This document shows, in pieces, positions 23,096 through 34,751 of a stretch of DNA of 64,000 bases (positions are counted from its first letter, which is position 1; each line of letters begins with the position of its first letter). The position numbers and the translations under genes are program-made. The notes under the pieces are model-generated. The model saw nothing but the letters and a program-made list of their open reading frames with translations, ran no database searches and had not been told where the DNA came from. Source of the stretch: Tuctoria greenei (Eukaryota > Streptophyta > Magnoliopsida > Poales > Poaceae); contig JAYESD010000003.1 in the NCBI GenBank assembly GCA_036927565.1, positions 83,001,311 through 83,065,310 of the forward strand. The letters run 5' to 3'.

Positions 23096-24570
23096 TTATG
23101 GAGCTTTGTATAACCTCGCTCTCATACCTACAATCAGAGAGGAGATTGTAGAGGCTCAGAATAAAGTAAAGGGAACGTCTCGTATTTAGAGGAGACTTAA
23201 AAGTGGAGAAATGAAATGTTTCCGAAAGACGAACAAGGAACTTTAAGGTTCAAAAATCGAAAAGTGGTACCCCGAGACATGGAACGGCGGAAAAAGATTT
23301 TTGATGAGGCTCACTTGTCCAAGTATTCCATCCACCCAGGAAGCAATAAAATGTGCCATGATCTTCATACTAATTTTTTGTGGACACATATGAAGTAAGA
23401 AATAGCAAAGTATGTGTCCGAGTGTGACACATGTCGGAGAGTGAAAGCTGACCACATGAGGAAAAGTGGATTGCTGCAACCATTGAAAATACCGGCATGG
23501 AAATGGAAGGATCTGAGTATGGATTTTGTTGTCGGATTGCCTCTCACCTTTCACAAGCATGATTCCATTTGGGTGATCGTTGACCGGTTAACTAAGTCAG
23601 CACATTTTATTCCAGTGCATACCGCTTACAATGCGAAGAAATATGCGGAGTTATACATATCAAGAATTATGTGCTTACATGGAGTTCCCCACACCATTGT
23701 ATCGGATAGAGGATCGCTTTTTGTGTCTCGTTTCTGGGAGCAGCTGCATGCATCATTGGGAACAAAGTTAATTCGTAGTTCCGCATATAACCCTTAAACT
23801 GACGGACAAACTGAGAGGGCAAAACAAATACTTGAGGATATGTTAAGAGCATGCATCATACACCTCGGTGAAAATTGGGATGATCATTTACCGTTGGCAA
23901 AATTCTCGTATAACAACGGATATCAGTCTAGTATCAAAATGGCACCTGATGAAGCTCTCTACGGCCGGAAGTGCCGCGCACCACTCAACTAGTGCAAATC
24001 TGGTGAACGAGTGGTATATGGAATTGATATAGTAAATGAAGTTGAAGAGCAAGTAAATGTTATTCAAGCAAATCTCAAAGTTGCTCAGTCTCGGCAAAAG
24101 ATTTATGTGGATAAAAGGCGTTGTACTTTAAACTTTAACATCAGAGACCATGTGTATCTCTGTGTCTCTCCGATGAAAGGAATTCTTCGATTTGGTGTAA
24201 AAGGAAAGTTGGCTCTACGATTCATCGGTCCATTTGCTATCACTGAAAGATGTGGTCCCGTTGCTTACAGATTGGAGTTTCCAACAAGTCTAGCTGGTGT
24301 TCATGAGATTTTCCACATATCCCAATTACGGAAATGTCTCAAACCATCTACCGACATCCGCATTGAAGAATTGGAAGAATTGAAACCAAATCTCACCTAC
24401 ATCGAGCATCCAATCCAGATTATCGATGAAAAGTCTCGTGTCACAAGGAATCGGATGATGTGATTTTATAAAGTTCTATGGAGTAACCACACTGTCGAGG
24501 AAGCAATGGGAAGAGTGAAGATTATCTCCGCACAAAGTATACGGACATATTATCATCTTATATCTGGTTA
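23096..24570 (+). pseudogene. A integrase with chromodomain-like tail
   Basis: The zinc region is seen as HLSKYSIHPGSNKM (23308) and CDTCRRVKADHMR. The core has Asp in SMDFVVGLP, Asp in VSDRGSLF and Glu in DGQTERAKQILE. The C-terminal part has VSPMKGILRFGVKGKLALRF and FHISQLRKCL. The tail from about 24395 (IEHPIQIIDEKSR, FYKVLWSNHTVEEA) resembles a chromodomain, which in chromoviruses steers integration to certain chromatin. Stops occur near 23398, 23797, 23991 and 24463. A frameshift lies between 23091 and 23216. Confidence 0.85.
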
Positions 24571-24620
24571 TCTTTTCACCTCTGTCTCTTCTATTTGTAA
24601 TCTTGGGACGAGATTCTTTT

Positions 24621-24633
24621 AAGGCGGGATGAA
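24621..24633 (+). other. A polypurine tract
   Basis: The tract aaggcgggatgaa lies directly before the 3' LTR. B has aaggggggaggaa at the same place. A's copy has C and T interruptions. Confidence 0.75.
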
Positions 24634-27600
24634 TGTAAAAGCCCTAAATTTCTTAGTGCAAGGTTCATATGGGAGATGTAAAGATTTGAATGGGAAAATT
24701 AAAACAAATTGGCAATTAAAAATCAAACCAATTCAGACTTCAATGGAGGGAATTCAAATATTAAAATCTTGCTCCTGCTCAAACCTTGCCAAATTAAAAA
24801 TCTGAGTTCATTAATAAATTCCAAATAGCCTCTCTACCAAGTTTCAAATTTTTTGAAGCTCATTTGCTATTTAATTCGGTGGCTCCATTGTATTCACTTC
24901 AAATTCAAATTCAAATTTTGGATTTCAATTGACACTTGACCAATTCAAAGTTTTGATTCCAGAATCAAATTCCAGATATTTATTTGAGCCTATCCACAAA
25001 TTTTCCTGAATTTTGGACATTAGTTGGTAGGATATTTGTTTAACCAGAGTAGGGATGAGTATGGAATTGTGGGGCCCACTGTCCAGTGACCCAAACTCGA
25101 GCTGCTCCTTTGTTTTCACCGTGGTGACACCTCCCAGCATGCAAGCCACCGAGCTGCTTGCTTGCTTGCACCGTGGCAAGTTCTCCACGCCTCTCCTGGC
25201 CTATTTCTACCCTTGCTGACTGACGGCGCCGAGTCCAAACTCGGTTTTGCTTTCCCACGCCACAGTTTCGCCCCACCGTCGCACAGCACCGCTGCCTTCC
25301 TTCCCTACCAGTGAGCACAATAGCCTTGCCTTATTTCCCTTCGATGCAAATAGCAAAGATGGCGCCAAGGCTTTGCTCTATCATCTACGCCAATTAGCTC
25401 GTCATTTTGCTCATTGTGTTGGCTGTAGTTTGAAATTATGCGGACGCCATGAGAGTTGGGGACGAGCGTCGCCTCTGCTCTACCGTCACCAGCCCTCAAA
25501 AAGCGGAGTCACAACTCGACCTCAACAGCAAAAAGGATCGCCATCCCAAGCTCTTTCTCACGGTAAAAGCAATGTCTCCTTTCATTTAGTATCGAGCAAT
25601 ATATTCCAGTTTTTTTCTTTCGGCCGTTGCCCATGAAATAGCTCAATTCTCGGTTTAATTCCATTTGTACGTGTAATGATTCTTCAATCCAATTAAGGAT
25701 TATGGTCCGTACCTCCTAGCGCACCCCAGTGCCAAGAATCAGTGCAAACCATGGAGTAACGACCGAACTATTCAAATTTTTTCCCGCCGCCATGAAGAAA
25801 CAGTTGGCACGCTGTCGAACTCATCGTTGCCAACTGTTCCACAGTGTTTGCACCACCGTTTCATCTTTCCTTTGATCCTAGGAATGTTTTCGATTGATTT
25901 ATGAGGTTTTTGAGCTAAGGATACATATTTCCGACGTGGCCGGAACCCTAGCCGTCGCCGGCGTCGTCGCTCCGCCGTTTCCGGCCGGCAGCACGTCGAT
26001 TCGAAATTACTATCGTGTTCCTCATCCCTTAAAATGGTTGGAGGGAGATTTCCAGCAAGGGAGATGGCTGGGAGTGCCGAGCCGACGAGCTCGCCAGCGC
26101 AGCATCGTCGCGGCAGCGTCGCGCGTCGGGAGCAAGACGAAGACCGCGAGCCCCGCATGTTAGCGACGGTCTTGCTTGCGCGGGATCGACTGTGGATGCG
26201 GATCTGGTGTGGCTATGCAGGTTAACCCCGTGGCCCTCGGTGCAGTCCAGCGCTGACTGGCCCAATTCAATAAGTGGGGCCGGCCGCTTTATTTAAAATT
26301 TCCAATTGGAAAATAATTTCAGAATTCAATCAAACTTCTAAAATCCATTACTCCTAGCATATTTGCTCAGAACTTTCCAAATAAATTCTGGTAGACTCCA
26401 CTTGATCTCAACTTTGCATGGTGCAATTTGTTAGTCATGAAACTCCCATAATTTTCATAATTAATTCCTTTGAGCTAACTGCTTGGGAAATTAATTACTC
26501 CTGTTCTGTTAATTTTAAAATTCCCAATTTTGGTCAGAACACTATTAATAATACATTTCATCTCCAGTAAAAATTTCAAGTTCATTGTACTTCCTGGGTT
26601 GATCAGTGTTCCAAATCTCTATGTAATTGAAAAATTAGGAAAAATACAGTAAACATTGCAGAATTTCTTACAAACTTGTAAAATCAGTTTCTACCTGCAG
26701 AAAGCTTAGAAAATTGTGAAACAGATTTCCTATAACAAGTGAGAACCCCTCTGTATGGTACAACCACTGGTATAAATGATAAAGCCCCTTAATTAAAACT
26801 AGAATTTAGAGAAGCCTTTTACCTGTTGGAATTTTAGAGACCACAAGCTTCCTTGAACATCCCTGATTTGTGGTCCAGATCTTCTTTATAGCACCTAGTG
26901 TCCACAGTAAAAATCCTAAATCCAATCAAAATCATTTACATGCCTAATCAATGTTAATAAGATCCTTTCTATAGTTTCTATATCACTCATGTACTTTAGA
27001 TATTGCATATCATATAGTGACCGAGATCGAGGAGGACCCGGCGCCATTGGAGACTCTACTTCCAGAAGCTAACTTCTCCTCTGACTCGCAGCCAGGTAAG
27101 CCCTGGTTTGCATTTATGAGCTTTTATAAAGTTTTGCTTTATACACTTCATTGAACAGACTTGATATGTGCATTAGGTGATTGAATGCTCCACCCGCATG
27201 ACCAAATAATCCTTGGAGTTGATAGGTAGTATAAGACAAAATCGGATTATATTGCTATGCTTAATGTTTAGTTAGAAGATCGGTAGAAGTCGAGTATGTT
27301 GGATACTACTCGCGAGATTGGTCACATTTTATCGACCACAAGTCAAGTAGTTGAATTCTACTAGCGAGAGAAGTCGAGTGAGGGAAACCTACTCGCGAGA
27401 TGCTACTATAATGTTCACTCTTTAATATGAGACGTGGACAGGGATTTTTGTAGTTTCGTTTGCCCACATCGTGCCTAGGTCGGTAATGACGAGGCAGGTG
27501 TTGGGAGGTGGATTGGTAGCCCCGTATGTGTCGGTTAAGGCCCGTCTCGTTCTTGGCCCTGTTGAGCAAGTTTGAACCAACTAGAAAGCATGCTGGCTAC

Positions 27601-28566
27601 ATGGGACCCAGGAAACTGTTGTACCTTGACGATCCTATGTTGGAACCTTTTCAATCAACTTAAGTTGTCGGCTATTAGTACAGTGGGAGTAAACGTACTA
27701 AAGAACATCTCACAGCGGAGGTGCACCTTGAGGGGAGCTCGCTGTTCGGGTCGATCGAACTGTTTCGATGTGGTTGAATCTGGGGAAAGGTGGTTGTGTG
27801 TGACATCAGTGGACTGTGCTGACAGAACTCCGAGTATGGGCGTACGTGTCGTGTAGCCCGGGTGTTTTGATTCGAATCACCATCGCTCGCGGTTATGGTT
27901 TGAGCATACTTGGTCACTGAGCCTTGACGTAGTAAGAAAGAGTAATGGAAAGATTATGAATATGCTTCTATGATAATTCTTTGTATTGCAATCTTGGCTG
28001 CTATAGAGATAGTATAATTAAATTTACAATTTCCAAACATTTAACTTGGATAAGGCTTATGCAACCTTGAGCAAGTATCATCGTGGATGAAGCGTTTCTT
28101 GTTTGATTGTGGAATTAACAATGATGCTATGCCCATGGATCGCGTATGCTACTTTAAAACTGACCACTAAGGATTTACATTCGGCGAGTCCATTCCTGCA
28201 AATTAAGCTTTCCAATCTCTAAAGTTTCTAGCATGTAGACTTTCATGCTTTAGGTGAGACGGTTGAGTCTCGTTGAGCCTTGTGCTCACGGTTGCTATAT
28301 TGTGGTTTTTTGCAGGTATTATTAGCTTATGCTTATGTTGTGGTTGTCCGTGAGACCTCGAGCTTGTCAAGATGTATCTCTCATGGAAAACATGCCACTG
28401 CTATCTCTGCTTTGTGTTGCTAGTGAGAAGCGTGCGCAGGCATGGACGACTTCTCTTGTGCATAGCTATCTAAGAGTATGAGTATGTATATTTCGTTGCA
28501 TTGTATCTTATATTGTAAGAGAGAATCTTGTGAAATAGAAGATTTGTGTTGGTTATTTTGTATGGC
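24634..28566 (+). repeat. A 3' LTR, about 3.9 kb, 3' end missing
   Basis: Begins tgtaaaagccc after the polypurine tract and matches the two 5' LTR fragments from about 27852 onward. It stops matching near 28566, where gag sequence of C begins, so about 70 terminal bases are absent. A GC-rich block (about 25057-26280) sits in otherwise A+T-rich DNA. Short ORFs in that block have no recognisable domain. Confidence 0.85.
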
Positions 28567-30638
28567 TTTCATGATTGGCTGAAATCTTTGGAGAATAAGC
28601 TTTCCACTGTCCAATGCAATGACTGGGAGAAAATCCTTTTTGCCTCCCATCTGCTAGTTTGTGTAGCCGCAGAATGGTGGGAAGCTCTCTGCAATGCCCA
28701 TGCAAATCAGGAGAGAATCACTTGGGCTGAATTCAAGGAGAGTTTCCGTTCTCACTATGTTCTCGAAGGTGTCATGATCTTGAAGAGGCAATAATTTGAA
28801 AACCTAAGGCAAGGAAGGACAATTATGGGTGAGTACCTTAATAAATTCACTCAACTCTCAAGGTATGCTCTAGAAAATGTTAATACGGATAGAAGGAAGC
28901 AATGTTTGTTCATGAGAGGTATAAACAATGAGATTCAAGTCAAATTGCTACATAGTTACTATGCAATCATCCAAAAGCTTGTGGACAAGGCTATTGTGGT
29001 TGAGAACAAGGTTTGTGAGATGGAGCAAGATAATAAAAGAAAGGAGCCATACCAAGGATAGTCACAAGGAAGCAATATTTGCTCCCGCTATGCACCACCA
29101 AATGCACCATACTACAACCCCTCTACTCCTGCATATCACGCTGATATTCCATCGCGCCCAACTTAGCTAATGCACCAACGCCCTACCATGCAAGCACCTC
29201 GCCTTCCCATGCCACATGCACCCCGCGCCAACTTCCCTGCTAATGCTCAAAATCAAGTTCGTCCTAACTACATTGGTGCATCAAGGACATGCTATACTTG
29301 TGGTGAAGTGGGACACTTTGCATCCCAATGCCCGAAGTGAGGCTATGGTCAAGTGAACAATGCTCCAAGGCAAAATCCCAGGCCGACTGGAGGGACAGCT
29401 AAAGGAAACCATGGACCGCAGAATTTTGCCCGTGGCAAGGTGAACCATGTCTCTATGGAGGAAGCCCAACAAGCTGAGGATGTTGTGATTGGTATATTCC
29501 TCGCAAACTCCAACCCGACAACTATATTAATTAATTCTAAAGCATAACATTCATTCATATCATCAAAGTATGTTGCCAAGTATAGTATGCCTATATCTCA
29601 CATGAATTATATCTTGTTGGTTAAGTCTCCTGGAGGGGACATTGGAACAAATATAATATGTCCAAAAGTAATCCTTAAAATAAGGGTGGTAGTTTCCCTC
29701 GACAACCTCATTATTTTGGATTCACATGGACTGACATAATACTTGGAATGGATTGGTTACAGAAGCACCATGGTATAATTTAGTGTGCCACAAAGACATT
29801 GCAATTGACAAATGATGAAGGGATCATCATAGAATATGAATCATCTCAACCCAGAACAAAGAAGGCAATGCTAAATCAAACGAAGGGTGCACCATTAGAG
29901 GAGATTACAATGGCGTGCGAGGTTTTAGATGTGTTTCCAGACGAGTTGCCAGGTATGCCACCTGATCGTGACATTGAGTTCATATTTGATTTAATACCTG
30001 GAACTGCATCTATAGCTAAGAGGCCGTATAGGATGTCTCCTATGGAGTTAGAGGAGCTCAAGAAGCTAATTAAAGAGCAGCTAGAGAAGGGTTTTTTACG
30101 CTCAAGCTCATCACCATGCGGAGCACATGTGCTCTTAGTAGATAAGAAGGATGGAACACAGAGGATGGGTGTGGACTATGGGTCTCTCAATGAGATGAAG
30201 ATCAGGAACAAATACACGTTACCCCATATGGAGGATTTGTTCGACAAGATGAAGGGCGCCTGTGTTTTCTCCAAGTTTGATTTTAGGTCAGGTTACTTTC
30301 ATATGATGATTAGACCGTCAGATATACCCAAAATGGCTTTTCAGACACGGTATGGATCGTACGAGTACACCGTTATGTCTTTGGGATTGACCTATGGACC
30401 TGCATACTTCATGTACCTCATGAACGAGGTCTTCACGGAATAATTTGATAAGTTCATCGTGGTGTTTATAAATGACATCATGATATACTAAAGAAGTGAA
30501 GAAGAGGATGAAGAGCATTTAAGGCTCACATTGCAGAAATTGCGAGAACACTGGTTGTAAGCCAAATTCAGCAAGTGTCAGTTTTGGTTATGGGAAGTGT
30601 CATTTTTGGGACACATCAGCTCTGGAGGAGGAGTATCG
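28567..30638 (+). pseudogene. C: Ty3 (gypsy) gag-protease-RT fragment, left part
   Basis: An older Ty3 element without visible LTRs. The gag core runs from HDWLKSLENKLSTVQC (28568) through WWEALCNAHAN and FKESFRSHYVLEG to LRQGRTIMGEYLNKF. A zinc knuckle, CYTCGEVGHFASQC, lies near 29290. The protease motif is ruined (INSKA, then a stop, near 29540). RT has LPGMPPDRDIEFIFDL (29948), LEKGFLRSSSSPCG and FRSGYFHMMIRPSDI. The catalytic box at 30465-30476 reads F-I-N-D, one Asp lost. It stops at the insertion point of B and continues at 45732. Confidence 0.83.
30634..30638. repeat. Target-site duplication of B, left copy (TATCG)
   Basis: TATCG precedes B's first base and recurs right after its last base (45732-45736). 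The coding sense of C resumes across it. Confidence 0.93.
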
Positions 30639-33600
30639 TGTAAAATCCCACTTTTTCCTTCATATGAAGTTCAGTTGTAAGTTAGTTATCAACCCTAATG
30701 GAGATCAAATATAGCTATGCTTATGAACTTGATCTCATCAAATCTTTTCTTCCACTCATGCTTAAATTTTATTAACATGGGGAATGGACTTCACGAATAA
30801 TCTTAGATTAATTCTGTTGACCTCTCTGTAAATTTTGGAATTTTTTGAATGGAGATTGCTAGGTCAAATTAATATGCAGTACCAAATATATAATCAAATT
30901 AGTTACAAATCGAATATGCTACTGTACATTTGGCCCTGTCAAAATTATTCAAATCTATTGTAAATTTTTCCATGTCCTTATAATATTCCAAATAGACTCT
31001 CGGTAAAGTTTAAAAAATTTTGAAGCAGATTTTCCATTTATTTGGATGCATGCTGAGAGTTGAATCAACGTCGACTTCAAATTTAAACTTTGTACTTAAC
31101 CTTGTCCAAATCAACTTCATATTTTTCCTGAGGTCCCTTATGGTTTAGAAAGGTTAACTCCGTAGTTTCAGGATTTTTGAACCTAATTTACTATTTATTT
31201 CGTTGAGTCAAGTATCACTGCTTGAATTCAAATTCAAACCTGAGTTAAAAATTCAACTTGCTCGGTTCTTAAATCTGATTGCACCATAAAATTCTTCACA
31301 TTTTATTTAGTCATTGGTCCAAAGTTGAATATTTTTGAAGCATGTTTGCTAGCTTTATTTGAAATTGGAAAGGAGAATGAGGTAGGGTGGGACCCACCTG
31401 TAAGTGTCATTGAGATGCTGAACCGCCTCTAGGTTGTTGATCTTATCGTCATTTCCTTACCAGGTGACACCGCAACAGCTTGCATGTCCACGCAGCTAGC
31501 TGTGCTTGGTTGATCACAGAACCACCGTACATCCCTATCCTCTATAAAATCTTTCTCCCCATGCAGGCACACTAGTCTCCTCCCAGCCCAGTTCTTTCTT
31601 TTGTTCTGGTGCACCGCGCTGCACCGTGCAGGACCACGGCGCCTTTGCTCCCGGCTGTGTGGTAGCACCAGCAGTGGCCAACAAGCAACGCACGACGTCC
31701 TCCTCCACTTTCCCAGCGAGCTCAGCTGGTGCCTCCCCAATTCATCGTCGAGCAGTGAACAACGTTAACCACGCAGTTCGGTTTTCGGTCGCCGCCGCGC
31801 CTCCACGTCGCACGGTCACCACACCCACTCCCCAAACAGGCCGAGCACGTCATAAGGTTTGTGAGGCTCTCCTCTCGATGTAGCTGCAAGGAATTAAATT
31901 TTTATGGCGTGGTGAGGCCGGAACGCCAATTTTTGTAGCAGCCGATTGTCAACATAGACCATCGAGGAACCCCACTTTACACTTCGTTTATCCACAATTA
32001 AATGGTAGATCCGAGTTACCCATGGTCCATTGTTGGTTTAGGATCAAAATATAGGTTGATTACACAATTTTCCCGCCACTGCCGCTGCCACCATCGCCGG
32101 CGACATTCCACTCACTGTTCCTGGTTGACAAGTTGTCCAGCGCGTGTCCCAGGATGTGGAGAGAAATTTTTGTTTTTGTGTCATTGCCGTTTGTTGTCTC
32201 TAGCAGCGGGAACGGTCACGCGAAGTCACTGTGTGGCTCTCAGTTCGGGTCTGGCTGGAGGTAGAAGATGAACCTGACAGTGGGTCCCCCTGTCAGTGAT
32301 TCAATTCTGTTTTTCTAAATCCAGAAACTTTGTTCAACTTCAAAAATGCATATATCTCTGTATATTACATCAAAAATCTTCAAACAAATTTTGTTTGAAA
32401 GCCCCTGAGCTCTAGTTTCTGTTAGTACGAATTGGGATCTATGAAAATCAGTTTTCAATTCTGTAGAATGCAATCTTTCCAAATACAAATAGATTTTTCC
32501 CAGATAAACCTTCAACTGGAAACATTCTCAAAATCACATAAAATACATTCTCCTATTCTTGATTGCCAGAAACAATTTGGGAGCCATTGTACCTGTATAA
32601 CCCTCTGTATAATTCAGTTACCTTTTTCAGTCATTGAATTAGTACAGTTATTCAGTTGTTTTTTTATGTCCCAAATTTGAACTGGATGCTCCTTTAGTCA
32701 TATACTAACTCCAGTAAAAATTTGAGATTTAATTGACTTAGTCTCCCTGTCCAAATTCTATTCCCAATCTGAATGTTAATTGAAAAACTAAATTCAGTTA
32801 TAAAATAATTCTAGAAATTCCTAGCAACTTTAGAATTCAACATCTCTTTCACAGAAACTTAGAAAATTGTGAAATAAATATTCCTGGAACCATTAAGACC
32901 CCCTCTACATGATACAACCACTGGTAGCCATGATAGGTCTCCAAAGTTTCAACCAAAATTTAGAGCAGGTTATTTCTTGCCATAATTTTTAGGAACAACA
33001 AAATTCTTTGATCATCTCCTGTTCTTTTCAAGAGTCTCCCTTGTAGTCCCTAATATCTACCATAAAAATCCCAAGGCCAACTAAGATCATTCACTCACCA
33101 TAACCATAGTTAGAAGCTTATGAACTATATATACATTATAATTTACTAGCATTCATATATGCATGTCATGTAGTGATCGATATTGACGAGAAGGGTCGCT
33201 TGGAGGAGAAGTCCAGGGTGTCCACTTGAAGTCCTTGGTGAAGTCTTCAGAGAAGGACCACTAACAATTGACATTTAATCGAGCCGCAAACTAAGGCAAG
33301 CCCCGAATTGCATTTAAGAGCTTTTCAAAGTTTTGCAGTATTTCTCACATTACGTCCTCAGTTGATATTGTGCATTTACGTATAAGGTGATTGATACTCC
33401 ACTTGCACGACCACAAATCCCAGGGTTTGGTCAGAACGAGTTACAGTTTGACCTGTAGTAACTGCTTTGCTAATGTATAGGAAATCCGGTAGAAGTCGAG
33501 TAGTTGGAATCTACTCGCAAGATAGGAATAACAGTTCACATGATGGTGGAAGATTAAAAATGGCTAATAAAATAAATAAGAGACTGGGCAGGGGGAATAG

Positions 33601-34735
33601 GAGTCGACCATATGGAGCCTCGGGCGCATAGCCCTGCCTGTGTCGCTTGAGGATAGTGTCGTATGCGGCACCGTTGGGCAAGCTTGAACTGTAACGGTTG
33701 CATAATGGTATATGGGCCCATTAAACTGATGTAACTCTAGACTGTAGTGTGGAGACTCCTCGGTTGTCCTTGAATGGAGATGCGAAGGCAGAAAGGTGTA
33801 AATCTCCTAGCGGAACGTTTTGACGTGTTCGTGTAGGGGACCTTTTGCTCGGGATGAAGAGGTTTGTCGACATTGGGGTCTTGGGTGAAAGGTGGCCACG
33901 TATGACGTGGGGAGGAGAGCAAGTATGTGTCTCCCATGCGGGTGTGCGTGTCGTGCAGTCCGGGTGTGTCCTGATTGCAATCACTGTCCCTCGCGGTAAT
34001 AGAGTACCACTTGTCCGTTGCTGTCGTGACGTAGTAAATACTAAAGAAGCTAGAAAAATATATTGTATTGAATTATAATAGCTTTGCAACCTTGTATGAC
34101 TTAGAGATAGAAAAAAACTAAAGTTTACAGTTTCTCCATACTTTAGTTGTAATAGCATTATGTGCTTTGAGCATGTCATATCATCGGCAAAGCGTTTCTT
34201 GTTTGATTGTGGAGTCTATGATGTGCCGTGCTCGAAGAATGTCATTTGCTACTTAAAACATGATTATAAGGATTTACTTGTAGGCAAGTCTATTTATGCT
34301 ATTCCTTACCTATTTTTAGTACTCACTCTTGCATATGTCTAGTGAGACGGGTTAGTCTTGTTGAGCCTTATGCTCACGTTTGCGCTTTAACGATTTTTGC
34401 AGGTATTGGTTCATTTCTGCTGTTCAGGTTGTACATGAGATCTCGAGGAATCGAGATAAATCTCATGTGAACCACGCCGCTGCTGATTGATCGTCATGTT
34501 GCTAGTGAGAAGCGTCCTAGGGCATGGACGTCTTCTCTTATGCTTAGATAGGTGATAATATGAGTATGTAGTTCCACTGCGTGTGTACTTCTATTGTACA
34601 TTTTTTTGTAAACTCTGATTATTCTGAAATGAAAACTTTGTACGTTTTGATATCCTTTTCGTGTGTGCCGTTAGGTGCCGCATCGCACGACACCACCCAA
34701 TGAGATCCTCGGATGTGTGGACTCCGGTCCCCACA
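30639..34735 (+). repeat. B 5' LTR (4097 bp)
   Basis: Runs from tgtaaaatcccac to ggtccccaca. It aligns with 41614-45731 over its length. One difference of about 20 bp near 32075 (see 43056-43076) accounts for the length gap. It includes a GC-rich block (31370-32300), a TATA-like site and an A+T-rich outer part. No coding function is claimed for the short ORFs, such as 31626-31883. Confidence 0.93.
31543..31551 (+). promoter_or_regulatory. Putative TATA box in B 5' LTR
   Basis: TATAAAATC follows a C+T-rich stretch and precedes a GC-rich, CT-rich block that looks like the start of a plant transcript. It is identical in the 3' LTR at 42520. Assignment as the element's promoter is inference. Confidence 0.5.
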
Positions 34736-34739
34736 GACA

Positions 34740-34751
34740 TGGTATCAGAGC
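34740..34751 (+). other. B primer-binding site (initiator-Met tRNA)
   Basis: TGGTATCAGAGC, four bases after the LTR end; a perfect match to the usual initiator-Met site. Confidence 0.93.

Larger units (their letters stand above)
7372..28566 (+). mobile_element. A: Tekay/Del-like Ty3 (chromovirus) element, split by S, both ends damaged
   Basis: Parts in order: 5' LTR remnant (7372-7755 and 18072-18486, separated by S), primer site, long leader, gag, protease, RT-RNase H, integrase with a chromodomain-like tail, polypurine tract, and 3' LTR (24634-28566). The LTR is about 4 kb, judged from the 3' copy. The left part of the 5' LTR lies beyond G1 and outside the window. The 3' LTR lacks about the last 70 bases. 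A is a diverged relative of B in LTR, leader and proteins. Coding is broken by many stops and at least three frameshifts. Confidence 0.87.

Noticed and set aside
25247..26265. Several ORFs on both strands in the GC-rich block of A's LTR
   Set aside because: High GC content lowers stop frequency. No recognised domain and no agreement with B's block at protein level.
31626..31883. 85-codon ORF in B's 5' LTR, repeated at 42603-42860
   Set aside because: Repeated only because it lies in both LTRs. No domain, composition follows the GC-rich block, and no evidence of selection.
34160..34342. 60-codon ORF in B's LTR (and 45155-45337)
   Set aside because: A chance frame within LTR sequence; the LTR copies explain the repetition.
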